Part shown: piece by piece, positions 34,137-42,213 of the stretch
Layout of the letters: each line of letters opens with the position of its first letter
Numbering within the stretch: the first letter of the stretch is position 1
Origin: Schlesneria paludicola DSM 18645
Lineage (GTDB): Bacteria; Planctomycetota; Planctomycetia; Planctomycetales; Planctomycetaceae
Assembly: GCF_000255655.1 (NCBI RefSeq)
Contig: NZ_JH636438.1
Location: forward strand, 248,001 to 312,000
DNA length: 64,000 bases
Reading direction: 5' to 3'
Translations under genes and position numbers: made by a program
The notes under the pieces: generated by a model
Seen by the model: the letters and a program-made list of their open reading frames with translations, nothing else
What the model was told of the DNA's origin: nothing
Database searches by the model: none

Positions 34137-34365
34137 AGCGCTCTCCGTATGAGAAAAAACGTCCGTTCAGTGATCCGCGGTTAATATCACGGACCCGCGC
34201 CCTGCCCTTGCGCGATCGAATCCACTGGGACACGAATCAATTCAGATCGGGACGAACTGAAGTCCGTTCCCGCGATGATTCCAGCCACCGACAAGAGTCA
34301 TTCAGGTCGAACTTGGCGGTTTGTAATTTGATCCGCAAAGTGCGCGAATCCCAGTTTTTACCTGT

Positions 34366-34809
34366 TCAAGCGGTCTGGCTCGAGAGGCAGGGTTCGGGCG
34401 TTGATTCCGTCGGAATGAGGGATTCGGTCGCTTCCCTTTGCATTTCGTACAGACCATCCCCGTTCAATTTGAAGAATTGGCGAAACCAAAGCATTCGCTG
34501 GACATTCGGTTGCGGCGGTGTGAGCGCGAACCGTGTTCCGCACTTTTCCTGCCAGTCAAACAACATCCCGAAAAAGCCGCTGGGAATGTATTTGACGTAA
34601 CGCATGTCGATGACGATCGAATCGCAATCTTCGCCATCAATTAAGCGGAAAAGGCCTTCGCGCAAGAGCGCAAGATCGGCTCCATCCCAGATCTCCATCT
34701 CGCCCATGTGCAGCAAATGCAGCCTGTCCCGAACTTCGATCAGCATCCGTTTGAAGCGCCGCTGGACCGTCATACGAGCCCCGTCGTGTGTACGAGTGAC
34801 CTGGATCAA
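34366..34809 (-). CDS. STAS-domain protein (anti-sigma-factor antagonist-like)
   Basis: A 147-residue protein whose central part fits the STAS fold of SpoIIAA/RsbV: ALLREGLFRLIDGEDCDSIVIDMRYVKYIPSGFFGMLFDW, which contains the usual D(L/M)xxVxxIxSxG-type strand-and-helix. The Ser of the phosphorylation site sits in YIPSGFFG. The N-terminal 35 residues and the C-terminal tail (TESTPEPCLSSQTA) have no match. Several in-frame starts exist (ATG codons for residues 1, 13 and 22), so the N-terminus is uncertain. No kinase or sigma factor is beside it. Confidence 0.7.
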   Translation of the reverse strand: MIQVTRTHDGARMTVQRRFKRMLIEVRDRLHLLHMGEMEIWDGADLALLREGLFRLIDGEDCDSIVIDMRYVKYIPSGFFGMLFDWQEKCGTRFALTPPQPNVQRMLWFRQFFKLNGDGLYEMQREATESLIPTESTPEPCLSSQTA

Positions 34810-35063
34810 ACCTCGAACTCACTGAATTCGAGGACATCTGTCACTGAACGCAAACACTGGGCCACGTGGATTGGATGAGTGGCTTTTTCGCTCAGAATGA
34901 GCGTAAGGCGTGTGATGCTAGTTGTTTAAATAAAATTCTTGTTGCGAGGTGCTGGCGGCGTTGTTGTTGTGTTTCCGCAACATGCGAAGACGCGGTGTGG
35001 CGTGCTCGCAACATTCCAGGAAACATCACAAACCTTGAATCGGACGAAAGGCCGAATCGCGTC

Positions 35064-35083
35064 TCCATTGGAAAACCAATGGA
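35064..35083. repeat. Hairpin TCCATTGG-AAAA-CCAATGGA
   Basis: A perfect 8-bp stem with a 4-base loop, 62 bases past the DUF164 stop on the minus strand. No T-tract follows on either strand. Confidence 0.4.
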
Positions 35084-35101
35084 ATGCCAATGCCGTCGAG
35101 C

Positions 35102-35117
35102 GCGTGGCGCGCCACGC
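35102..35117. repeat. 16-bp perfect palindrome GCGTGGCGCGCCACGC
   Basis: A loop-free dyad of 16 bases, only 28 bases downstream of the DUF164 stop (minus strand). Such a dyad can be a dimer-binding operator as well as a hairpin. It contains the AscI-type octamer GGCGCGCC, which in itself means nothing. Confidence 0.45.
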
Positions 35118-35144
35118 ACCATCGCAATGGAAGGGGCCCGTGCG

Positions 35145-35849
35145 TCAGACATCATCCGCGACGTACATCAGCCTGCCGCAGGTACAGAACCGAACCTTGC
35201 CTGCGCGAAGTTCAAGATAAACTTGAGCTGTCACGGACACATAGCATTCGCTGCAGGACTTATTGATGACGGGTGCCAGAGCGTCCGCTCCATAGGCCTG
35301 AACCAGACGGCGGTATTGAGGAAGAAGATCGGGAGGCAGGATTTGTTCGGCGTCCGCGACTTGAGCTTGAAGTGCGGTCGCTCGTTCATTCAGGCCGGCC
35401 GTTTTCGATTCCACATCGGTGGCCAATTTTTGCAAATCGGCTTCGGCGGCCACGATCTCAAGCTCATGCTTCTTGACGTCCATCTGTGCCCCGTCGACCT
35501 TTTCCAAGGCTTCGAGGATTTCGTCTTCGAGAACACTTTTGGCCATCGTGTCAGCCGCGATCTGCGAACGCAGGGCTTCGTACTCGCGATTGTTTGCGGC
35601 AATATTCAGCTTGCCATTGAGGTCATAGATACGCGCTTCGCTGGTCTTCAGTTGCAAGTTTTTCTGGTCGGCAGTCATCTTCAACTGCTTGACTTTGGCC
35701 TTGAGTGCTTCGACCTCTTCTTTTTTCTTGTCGATCGTCAGCTTACGTGCTGCGATCTGTCGCGGGCCACGTTCCAGTTGGTCGGAAATTTCGCGTAGCT
35801 TGATTCTCAGGTCGTGTAATTGCTTCATCCCAGCGCAAATCGAACTCAT
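35145..35849 (-). CDS. DUF164-type coiled-coil protein with C4 zinc ribbon
   Basis: A 234-residue cytoplasmic protein. Residues 1-180 are nearly continuous coiled coil with Lys/Glu/Ala heptads (SDQLERGPRQIAARKLTIDK, NNREYEALRSQIAADTMAKS). Residues 200-234 are a C-terminal zinc ribbon: CSECYVSVTAQVYLELRAG then FCTCGRLMYV. The arrangement is that of the DUF164/CT398 family, found widely in bacteria and chlamydiae but of unclear role; CT398 has been tied to transcription and type III secretion in chlamydiae. The ATG at 35849 has GGAGA 7 bases upstream and gives the typical start MSSICAGMKQLHDLRIKL. Confidence 0.88.
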   Translation of the reverse strand: MSSICAGMKQLHDLRIKLREISDQLERGPRQIAARKLTIDKKKEEVEALKAKVKQLKMTADQKNLQLKTSEARIYDLNGKLNIAANNREYEALRSQIAADTMAKSVLEDEILEALEKVDGAQMDVKKHELEIVAAEADLQKLATDVESKTAGLNERATALQAQVADAEQILPPDLLPQYRRLVQAYGADALAPVINKSCSECYVSVTAQVYLELRAGKVRFCTCGRLMYVADDV

Positions 35850-36218
35850 CCACAACTCTCCTGGAAACCTACCGCACCCCGCGACTCTCCGACCGTTCCT
35901 GACTGACCTGGTAACACACGTTCGAACGACGCTGCGCGGCATTGACTGCCGTCACGCACTCGAGTTCGACGCTGGATGACCGCACTGCAAAGCGTCGTGG
36001 TGCATCGGTGGTTCCAGGTCGCGAGAGATTGTAACAGAAAAACGACGCCGATGTCTGTTAATCTTCGGCCTTGTTTGTCGCGCCCTGGAATCATCCTGTA
36101 GAATAAGTCGTGGGCCCCTAGTGACTTTGCATTGCCGCTCTGTCGCGTCGTGATTCCGTCTTTCCTATCAGCTCAATTCGCTGTCCCACGAGTCCATTTT
36201 TGCCAGGAACCTGCGACC
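35850..36218. other. Divergent intergenic region
   Basis: About 370 bases between the DUF164 gene (minus) and the large zinc-ribbon membrane protein (plus). No further gene or hairpin was found; an in-frame start at 36132 for the right gene is less likely than 36219. Confidence 0.4.
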
Positions 36219-38690
36219 ATGGATTTTCCGGTTTGTCCCGCGTGTCATCAATCGGTGATTGACGATGACGCTGTGGACTGTCCGTTTTGCGGCGCGTCGA
36301 TGAAGGGAAAGCCCACTGCCAAGCCTGCCGCTAAAGCGGCTGCGATCGCTCCCAAGCCCGAGACCACTGCTTCAAAACCCGTCGTGACGAAACCGGTACA
36401 GGGGAAATCGACGCCGGGCAAACCGACCTTACCTGGCGACGATTTTCCTTTCGAGGCTGAACTGACGACCGGCAAGTCGGCCATTCAAGCGATGCCGAAT
36501 CCCACGAAGCAGCGAACCTTGAAGGTCGTCTGCCCGATGTGTGATACGCCGGGCTATTTGCCGCCGACGGCGGCCGGCCAAGAGATTCGCTGCGCGAATG
36601 CCAAATGTGTCATGCCTGTTTTCACCGCTCCGTCCGAGAAGAAAAAAGAGCCTGAACCGGCTCCGCCACCACTTCCACGTGCGAACCGAATGCCCCTCAT
36701 CGCCGCGGCGACAGTGCTGGTGATGGCCGTTGTCGGCGGAGGGCTTTACTTCTACAGCACGCTGCCGGGAAATGCTGTAAAGGGCCCAAAGACCATGTCC
36801 GATGAGGACAAAGCGCTTTTGGCGGAAATGAGTGGGAAAGGTGTCAAGCCGGCAAATGCCGGCAAGACGGGTGGAAAAGCGGCCGATCAGACGAATGGCG
36901 AAAAAAATCCCAATGTGGTGCCCCAAACGTCTGAGCCCACCGCCGAAGTTCGAATTCAAGACGCGTTGAAACTCATGCAGAATTTCAGTCTTGAAAAGTC
37001 AAAACAGCGTAGCAAGCCCTATTGCCGCCAGTTGTCTGCCGAGGCGAGCGCGATCGCGGGCGACGTCAAATCGGCGAATGAACATCTGGGACAGTTGCTC
37101 AAAGTCGGAAATCAAGTCAGTTACTATCAGATCACTCCACTGCTCGAACTGTTCTGGCGCGAATCCGCGGCGGGTGACAAAAAGGCGGCGGCCTCAAGGC
37201 TGGACGCCGCGATGAAGGAAGTTTCGAAGATTCCCAAATTCGGTCGCACCCGTTTGGATATCGCCGGGCGACTTGCCACGGCACTCGTTGCCAGCGGGCG
37301 CGTGCCTGATGCGAAAGCCTTGCTCAAAGAAATCCATTCGTCCGATGAGGAAGGTCAACTGGCGGCGAAATTGCAAATCGCGACCGACGGTCATGTTGCC
37401 CCGCTGCAAGAGTCCTACTCTTTGTTGCCAGGTCAGTTCCCTCAGGCGGTTGCCACGACCGTTTCGTTGATGACCCGTGGTCAGATGGAGGCCGCGGCGA
37501 ACTGGGCTGCGGCGCAGGACGATGACGAAGCCAAAACCGAGTGTCTTGCTGCTTGGGCAGAAGCCGTTTCCAGGCAGAACGCGAAGCAGGGGGCTACTGA
37601 TGTGGATGGTGCGATTGCGGCCGCCCTAAAGTCGCTGTCGCCAGCCCTTGCCGCACGCGTCTGGGCACGTGCCGGTTGTGGACGGATCGCCGCACAGGAT
37701 CACGCGGGGGCCGCTGCCGCAGTCAAGCTAGTGCAAGAGTCGATGGCCGCCGTGCCGGTTCCCCAACCGGTCGCAATGCCGAATCTGAAGGCGACGCTCC
37801 GATTCAAACTTCCCTCGGCCGTTCCAATGGTTCAGGCCGCAATCGCAATGGGCGAGCTGGCCCATTTGCAGTCGTTGTCGCCCGAGTCCAAGGCGGACGC
37901 GGAAAAATCACTGGAACTCGCCTTTGCATTCGCCGACGGAATGGCTCCTTTCACGGCGATTGCACGAAAGACGTACGACGAAGCCGAGCGACGGGGGCCC
38001 GTGGGCCTGCGTTCCTTCTTAAAGACTGAATTGAAAATCAAGTCTGATGACGAAGCCCGCACTGTGGCCAGCAACTACAAGACGATCCTGCACGACATTG
38101 TCGAAGCTTCGAATGAGCGATTCGAGCTTCAAACGAAGTTGCTGCAAGGATTGTTGCGTTCAGGATTGGATCTGAACCACAAGATCTGGATCATGGTCAA
38201 CGCGAGAGCGACTTCTGATGATCTCAACCGCCGTGATGATTACTTTGCGACGTCCATCCCCGGTGAATTGATCGAACGCATGAAGGGCACCGTGGAAGAA
38301 AAGGCGATTCGTGGCGCCTGGTCGCTGCATGCCAAAGGGGACGCACCGCCTCGTCCCGTGTCGGCAGAGTTGAACGACAAATTGCAGGCCAACCCGGGCA
38401 CTGCGGTCAAGTACTTGAGCTCTGCCATGCCGAAGTCCGCTGCGAAAGATGAACTGATGCTGCTGACGGTCTCGCGTCTGGCCGAGAAGGATCAGCTTCC
38501 CGTCGCCTTCAAATTCATCGCGGATCTGGACGACATTGTGAACCGCGAGGAATGCTATCGATTGGCTGCGGCGATTGGTGCGCTTCGAGGCCAAGTCGCC
38601 CCGGTTGTGAGCCAGATCGCGGCTGTCGTGGAACATACCGAGAAGGTTTCGCTCTGCCGTGGGCTCGTTGCCGGTTTGATCGATCACTGA
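36219..38690 (+). CDS. Large zinc-ribbon membrane protein with helical repeats, unknown function
   Basis: An 823-residue protein. Residues 1-28 carry a zinc ribbon (C6-x2-C9, C21-x2-C24). An Ala/Lys/Pro-rich linker follows, then a second ribbon at about 105-135 (VCPMCDTPGYLPP ... IRCANAKCVMPVF). One membrane helix (about 158-180, LIAAATVLVMAVVGGGLYFY) divides the protein. The remaining 640 residues are Ala-rich and helical, TPR/HEAT-like (LDIAGRLATALVASGRVPDAKALLKEI, WAAAQDDDEAKTECLAAWAEAV). With no signal peptide, the zinc ribbons would be cytosolic and the helical part outside. The family is unknown to me; the layout resembles MJ0042-type finger proteins of planctomycetes and myxobacteria. 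Confidence 0.75.
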   Translation: MDFPVCPACHQSVIDDDAVDCPFCGASMKGKPTAKPAAKAAAIAPKPETTASKPVVTKPVQGKSTPGKPTLPGDDFPFEAELTTGKSAIQAMPNPTKQRTLKVVCPMCDTPGYLPPTAAGQEIRCANAKCVMPVFTAPSEKKKEPEPAPPPLPRANRMPLIAAATVLVMAVVGGGLYFYSTLPGNAVKGPKTMSDEDKALLAEMSGKGVKPANAGKTGGKAADQTNGEKNPNVVPQTSEPTAEVRIQDALKLMQNFSLEKSKQRSKPYCRQLSAEASAIAGDVKSANEHLGQLLKVGNQVSYYQITPLLELFWRESAAGDKKAAASRLDAAMKEVSKIPKFGRTRLDIAGRLATALVASGRVPDAKALLKEIHSSDEEGQLAAKLQIATDGHVAPLQESYSLLPGQFPQAVATTVSLMTRGQMEAAANWAAAQDDDEAKTECLAAWAEAVSRQNAKQGATDVDGAIAAALKSLSPALAARVWARAGCGRIAAQDHAGAAAAVKLVQESMAAVPVPQPVAMPNLKATLRFKLPSAVPMVQAAIAMGELAHLQSLSPESKADAEKSLELAFAFADGMAPFTAIARKTYDEAERRGPVGLRSFLKTELKIKSDDEARTVASNYKTILHDIVEASNERFELQTKLLQGLLRSGLDLNHKIWIMVNARATSDDLNRRDDYFATSIPGELIERMKGTVEEKAIRGAWSLHAKGDAPPRPVSAELNDKLQANPGTAVKYLSSAMPKSAAKDELMLLTVSRLAEKDQLPVAFKFIADLDDIVNREECYRLAAAIGALRGQVAPVVSQIAAVVEHTEKVSLCRGLVAGLIDH

Positions 38691-38696
38691 GACCAC

Positions 38697-39440
38697 CTAC
38701 GAGCGGTCGCGAGTGTCGGCTGCGTCTTTGGCTTTGCTGACCGACACTTCGACGATCTTGTAGATCTCTTTTTCCTTCTTCAACACGAACGAGATGACTT
38801 GCCCACTGCGTTGATTGCGGACACTCCGCTTGATGTTTGAAGGGCGTCGGGCTTGCACGTTTTGCAGTTGATCAAACGGTTTGAGCGATTCGCTGATCTC
38901 TTCGATCTTCGCTTCTGGTAATTCGCCTTCTCGGAGTTTGGCTGCGATTCCTACGGCCGAATGACTGACGTAGTCACTCGCGGTTGCCGTATCGCCGTCC
39001 GCAAGTGCAATACAGAAACGGTACAGAGCATCATCGGCACTTCCCGCCGCAAATGTCGACGGCGCGGGGCCCCCTGTCTGCACGGGGCGTCCAGTCCGAC
39101 CAGGTTGCCCCGGGAGATTGCCCGCTCCTGGAAGAGTGCCTGCCGTTGGGGCAGTTCCAGCCACTGCGGGCGTGGTGGGCTGGTTCGGCGTCATTGCTGT
39201 GGACATTTCGTCGTCGTCATCACCACGCCGTCGCTTGGGTGGTGCGGGTTTGGGAGTCTGTTCCGCAGGATCATCATTCGCAGTCACTCCGATACTGAGC
39301 TTCCCTTTTCGTTCGGGTTGATCGGCCGCCAACGCCGATTTCCCATTATTTATGACGGTTCCTACGCTCAGAACGGCCAACAAGCATGCACCACTGAGTC
39401 GCACCGAGGAAATCCAGAATGTCATTCGCGGAACCTTCAT
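38697..39440 (-). CDS. Secreted low-complexity protein, unknown function
   Basis: A 247-residue protein with a signal peptide (about 1-38, ending SALAA). A Pro/Arg/Asp-rich region follows (PAPPKRRRGDDDDEMS), then a Gly/Pro/Thr-rich linker (GTLPGAGNLPGQPGRTG) and a compact C-terminal domain of about 110 residues (ALYRFCIALADGDTATASDYVSH ... VISFVLKKEKEIYKIVEVSV). The C-terminal part has the look of an NTF2-like/cystatin fold but this is a guess. ATG 39440 is used in place of an upstream TTG. The gene is convergent with the zinc-ribbon membrane protein, ending 6 bases from its stop. Confidence 0.65.
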   Translation of the reverse strand: MKVPRMTFWISSVRLSGACLLAVLSVGTVINNGKSALAADQPERKGKLSIGVTANDDPAEQTPKPAPPKRRRGDDDDEMSTAMTPNQPTTPAVAGTAPTAGTLPGAGNLPGQPGRTGRPVQTGGPAPSTFAAGSADDALYRFCIALADGDTATASDYVSHSAVGIAAKLREGELPEAKIEEISESLKPFDQLQNVQARRPSNIKRSVRNQRSGQVISFVLKKEKEIYKIVEVSVSKAKDAADTRDRS

Positions 39441-39722
39441 TGCGTTCAAAATTACCCAACATGTGCCAAAGCATCTCGACTGATCAGTTCATGCTGATCA
39501 ATTGCTGTGACAATCGCAACCAAATTCCACGATGGAAGTTTCTCCCCTGCTATTCGCGGAACTGCCACCGCACACAATTCAGTAGAGCTCCTCTGGAAAT
39601 TGGCTGCCTGTGGAAATCACAGGGGCTGATTCGGCCCAGATGCGACGAGGCCCAGCGATTGTCACGATCCACGTGCCTGTTTCCCTGTGCTTCAACGGCG
39701 AGTTCAATCGTTAACAGTGGGT

Positions 39723-40886
39723 TCAATCGTTGTGAGCATGTACCTCAATACGGGCCAGATGTTCGCAATCCACTCCGTCGACTTGTCGGGGTGAAGTGAG
39801 GATGGAGCGGCAGACGTGGTGGTCGGAAGGGCGAGGATGATCCTCGTCACGTCGAATCAGTTTCCATTCCCCTTCCTCGCCGGATTTCAATAGCCTGTTC
39901 CATCCCAGACTGAATCGTCCCATGGTCCAGCGCGCATTCAGATCCTGAAGGGGCCGAAATCGGACGGTTCCGTTCAGATCTGTATACGCCATGGCATCGA
40001 TGCCCAGGGGGCCGAAGTAACCATGTGACTGCAGGTCCAGTGCGGCCCGGAGCGCCACCTCGATCGAAGTCGACCAATCGGTGCGATGGCAGCGAAAGCG
40101 AGACTCGTTCCACGCGAACCAGCTTCCGGCATATTGCCCTCGTTCATCCACCTGCATTGGCGTTAGCCCAATCAGGCGAGGTTCACCGTGTTGTGGAACG
40201 TCGATCTGGATGCCGATTTCTTCCAGGCGATTCACCCATGGTTCAAAGAAGACGGCCTGGTTTATCGACAGCTTTCGTCGGACCCAGTTTTCCTCCGCGG
40301 GCTTCAGCGGGCCGCGCCCCAATATCCGTTCGCGTGCCGACATCCCAAACTCGGCCTTGACCACCCAGCGATCGTTTTCGACAGCGAGAGTTCGAATGGC
40401 GTTATTCAATTCCTCCAGCGATTCGGCGCGTCGTGCATGAGGCAACGCAACGTTCCATCGTCGCTCCAGTTCTTCAGAGGTTGCACGTGAATTGGCCCGT
40501 CGAACGGCCATAGCGGACGGTATCTCGGCATGCCAGCCGAAACGAGTCACGAGTCGCCTCGTGTCCTCCGACCAACCCCATGGCACACACTGAACGTCAC
40601 GCGGCACATCGGCAAACGCGACGACCGGTTGAGCCGCAGGAAGCCCCGCGCGCGTCGCGTCGTTCCAGAATTCCGGGTCGATTGGCAGCGGCGTCCAGAT
40701 CCAGTCGCCGTCTTCGGCAACAGATAGCCAGGCCGTGGCCAACTGGGCGTAAAACGACTTCAGTTTGGCGGATGGATCCCGTTTCGTCGGTTCCGCCAAT
40801 TGATGCTCAAAGTCGAAGTTCCCGATCAGCAAGCGGGGTGGCACGCCGTCATCTCCCTTCCATCGTTTGCAGACGTTGCAGTGCAC
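39723..40886 (-). CDS. ATP-grasp-like protein
   Basis: A 387-residue protein that reads like an ATP-grasp enzyme in its C-terminal two-thirds: DRWVVKAEFGMSARERILGRG (a nucleotide-binding strand and flexible loop), AVFFEPWVNRLEEIGIQIDV, then GYFGPLGIDAMAYTD and RPLQDLNARWTMGRFSLGW (metal-binding strand with Asp/Asn). The N-terminal third has no match. It starts with a GTG that immediately follows the TGA of the Nif3-family gene, so the two are translationally coupled; a GTG 14 codons later is an alternative. ATP-grasp enzymes join an acid to an amine or thiol; the substrate is unknown. Confidence 0.62.
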   Translation of the reverse strand: MHCNVCKRWKGDDGVPPRLLIGNFDFEHQLAEPTKRDPSAKLKSFYAQLATAWLSVAEDGDWIWTPLPIDPEFWNDATRAGLPAAQPVVAFADVPRDVQCVPWGWSEDTRRLVTRFGWHAEIPSAMAVRRANSRATSEELERRWNVALPHARRAESLEELNNAIRTLAVENDRWVVKAEFGMSARERILGRGPLKPAEENWVRRKLSINQAVFFEPWVNRLEEIGIQIDVPQHGEPRLIGLTPMQVDERGQYAGSWFAWNESRFRCHRTDWSTSIEVALRAALDLQSHGYFGPLGIDAMAYTDLNGTVRFRPLQDLNARWTMGRFSLGWNRLLKSGEEGEWKLIRRDEDHPRPSDHHVCRSILTSPRQVDGVDCEHLARIEVHAHND

Positions 40887-41990
40887 TCAGGCTGTGCGTA
40901 CGGGATCGGTTTCGTGATGGCTGGCAGTGGCGGGCAACCCGGGAAATTCTTGGCCGAGTCGTGCGGCGAGTGCTTCCATCGCGAATCGCTCAGTCGCGTA
41001 GTGACCCGGCAGGATCAGGGCAATACCCAGTTCGGTCGCTTCCAAACATCCGTGAAAACGGACTTCGCCCGTCAGAAACGCCTGGCATCCTGCTCGGTGC
41101 GCGTCGTGCAAGAACTCGCCCGCTGCACCACAGGCAATTCCCAATCTCTTGATCGTTTGGGATGGATCACCCACGAATTGAAGATTTGGCTGTCGAAGCT
41201 TCTCGGCCACAATCCGGTTCAACTGTGCCAGCGTCATCGGAGTGGACAGAGTTCCCATGCGACCTGATCCGGCACCATCACCCAGCGATCTTGCAGAGAA
41301 CAGATCGACTGCGGGTTCTTCGTATGGATGGCCCTCGCGCAGGGCATTCAGCACGCGATCGAGCTGCTGAGGGGCGCAAACTATCTCCAGTCGCACTTCG
41401 TCGATTTGCTCGAACTGCCCAGCCCGTCCGACCGCGGGCTGTGTCGTTTCAGAACCCTGAAACGAACCTGTTCCGCGTGTTGTAAAGCTGCACTTCTCAT
41501 AATTCCCAATCACACCCGCCCCGGCGTTCCACATCGCCGACCTGAGTGCTTCGAGTTGCGGTTCGGGAACGAACGTGACGATCTTAATGTGTTCTTCCGC
41601 CTTGTGTGGGCGCAGCGGTCGAATGTCGTGCAGCTCCAGTCGTTCCGCGAGTTGCTGATTGATTCCGCAGTCCGAGTTATCCCACGCGGTGTGTGGGCTG
41701 TAGACCGAAATTTCGTGCCGGATCAAGGTCAGCAGTATTCGCCCTTCTGGGGTGTTCGCGGTAATGCTTTTGACAGGCTTAAACAGGATCGGGTGATGCG
41801 TGATAATCAATCCGGCCCGGGATTGAACCGCTTCGTCGGCCACGTCACTTGTCAGCGTCAGACAGGTCAGAATGCGTTCAATTTCACGGTTTTCGTCACC
41901 GACGATCAGTCCAACATTGTCCCAGTCTTCCGCCAAACGAAGCGGGGCGATTGTTTTCAGTCGGTCGCAGACGTCGCGAACGGTGGTCAT
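40887..41990 (-). CDS. Nif3-like dinuclear metal-centre protein
   Basis: A 367-residue member of the NIF3/YqfO (DUF34) family, hexameric metal-binding proteins with GTP cyclohydrolase I type 2-like folds but no agreed function. Metal residues are visible: His65-His66 (IITHHPILF), His100 and Asp104 (YSPHTAWDNSDCG) and a C-terminal HxxxE (ILPGHYATERFAMEAL). An insert of about 130 residues (roughly 125-245, KIVTFVPEPQLEALRSAM) matches the PII-like middle domain of YqfO. ATG 41990 (MTTVRDVCDRL) is family-like. It is directly coupled to the ATP-grasp-like gene. Confidence 0.9.
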   Translation of the reverse strand: MTTVRDVCDRLKTIAPLRLAEDWDNVGLIVGDENREIERILTCLTLTSDVADEAVQSRAGLIITHHPILFKPVKSITANTPEGRILLTLIRHEISVYSPHTAWDNSDCGINQQLAERLELHDIRPLRPHKAEEHIKIVTFVPEPQLEALRSAMWNAGAGVIGNYEKCSFTTRGTGSFQGSETTQPAVGRAGQFEQIDEVRLEIVCAPQQLDRVLNALREGHPYEEPAVDLFSARSLGDGAGSGRMGTLSTPMTLAQLNRIVAEKLRQPNLQFVGDPSQTIKRLGIACGAAGEFLHDAHRAGCQAFLTGEVRFHGCLEATELGIALILPGHYATERFAMEALAARLGQEFPGLPATASHHETDPVRTA

Positions 41991-42063
41991 GAAAAACATC
42001 CTCATCGTAGGTGGGCGCGGCGTGATGATCGTGGCAAGGCTGCCACTGCGACGGTTTCCCGCT

Positions 42064-42069
42064 TATAAT
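42064..42069 (+). promoter_or_regulatory. Candidate -10 element for argG
   Basis: TATAAT, a perfect -10 hexamer, 145 bases upstream of the argG ATG. The position 17 bases before it reads TGCCAC, a poor -35 match. If real, argG has a leader of about 140 bases. Confidence 0.3.
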
Positions 42070-42213
42070 GACCGCACAGGCCAATTCGGGGCGCGAGCTG
42101 GCTCTGTTTTTCGGGGAATATGGAACGCCATTCCGAAAACAGCAAGCGCATTTGCGTCGTGATCTGCCGTTTGAATTCCGATTGTCACGAAGTCATTGAG
42201 TGGAAAAGTTGTC

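Larger units (their letters stand above)
34810..35144. other. Intergenic region with two hairpins
   Basis: About 335 bases between two minus-strand genes. It holds the DUF164 gene's 3' side and the STAS gene's promoter. Two palindromes lie close together (35064-35083 and 35102-35117). Confidence 0.45.
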
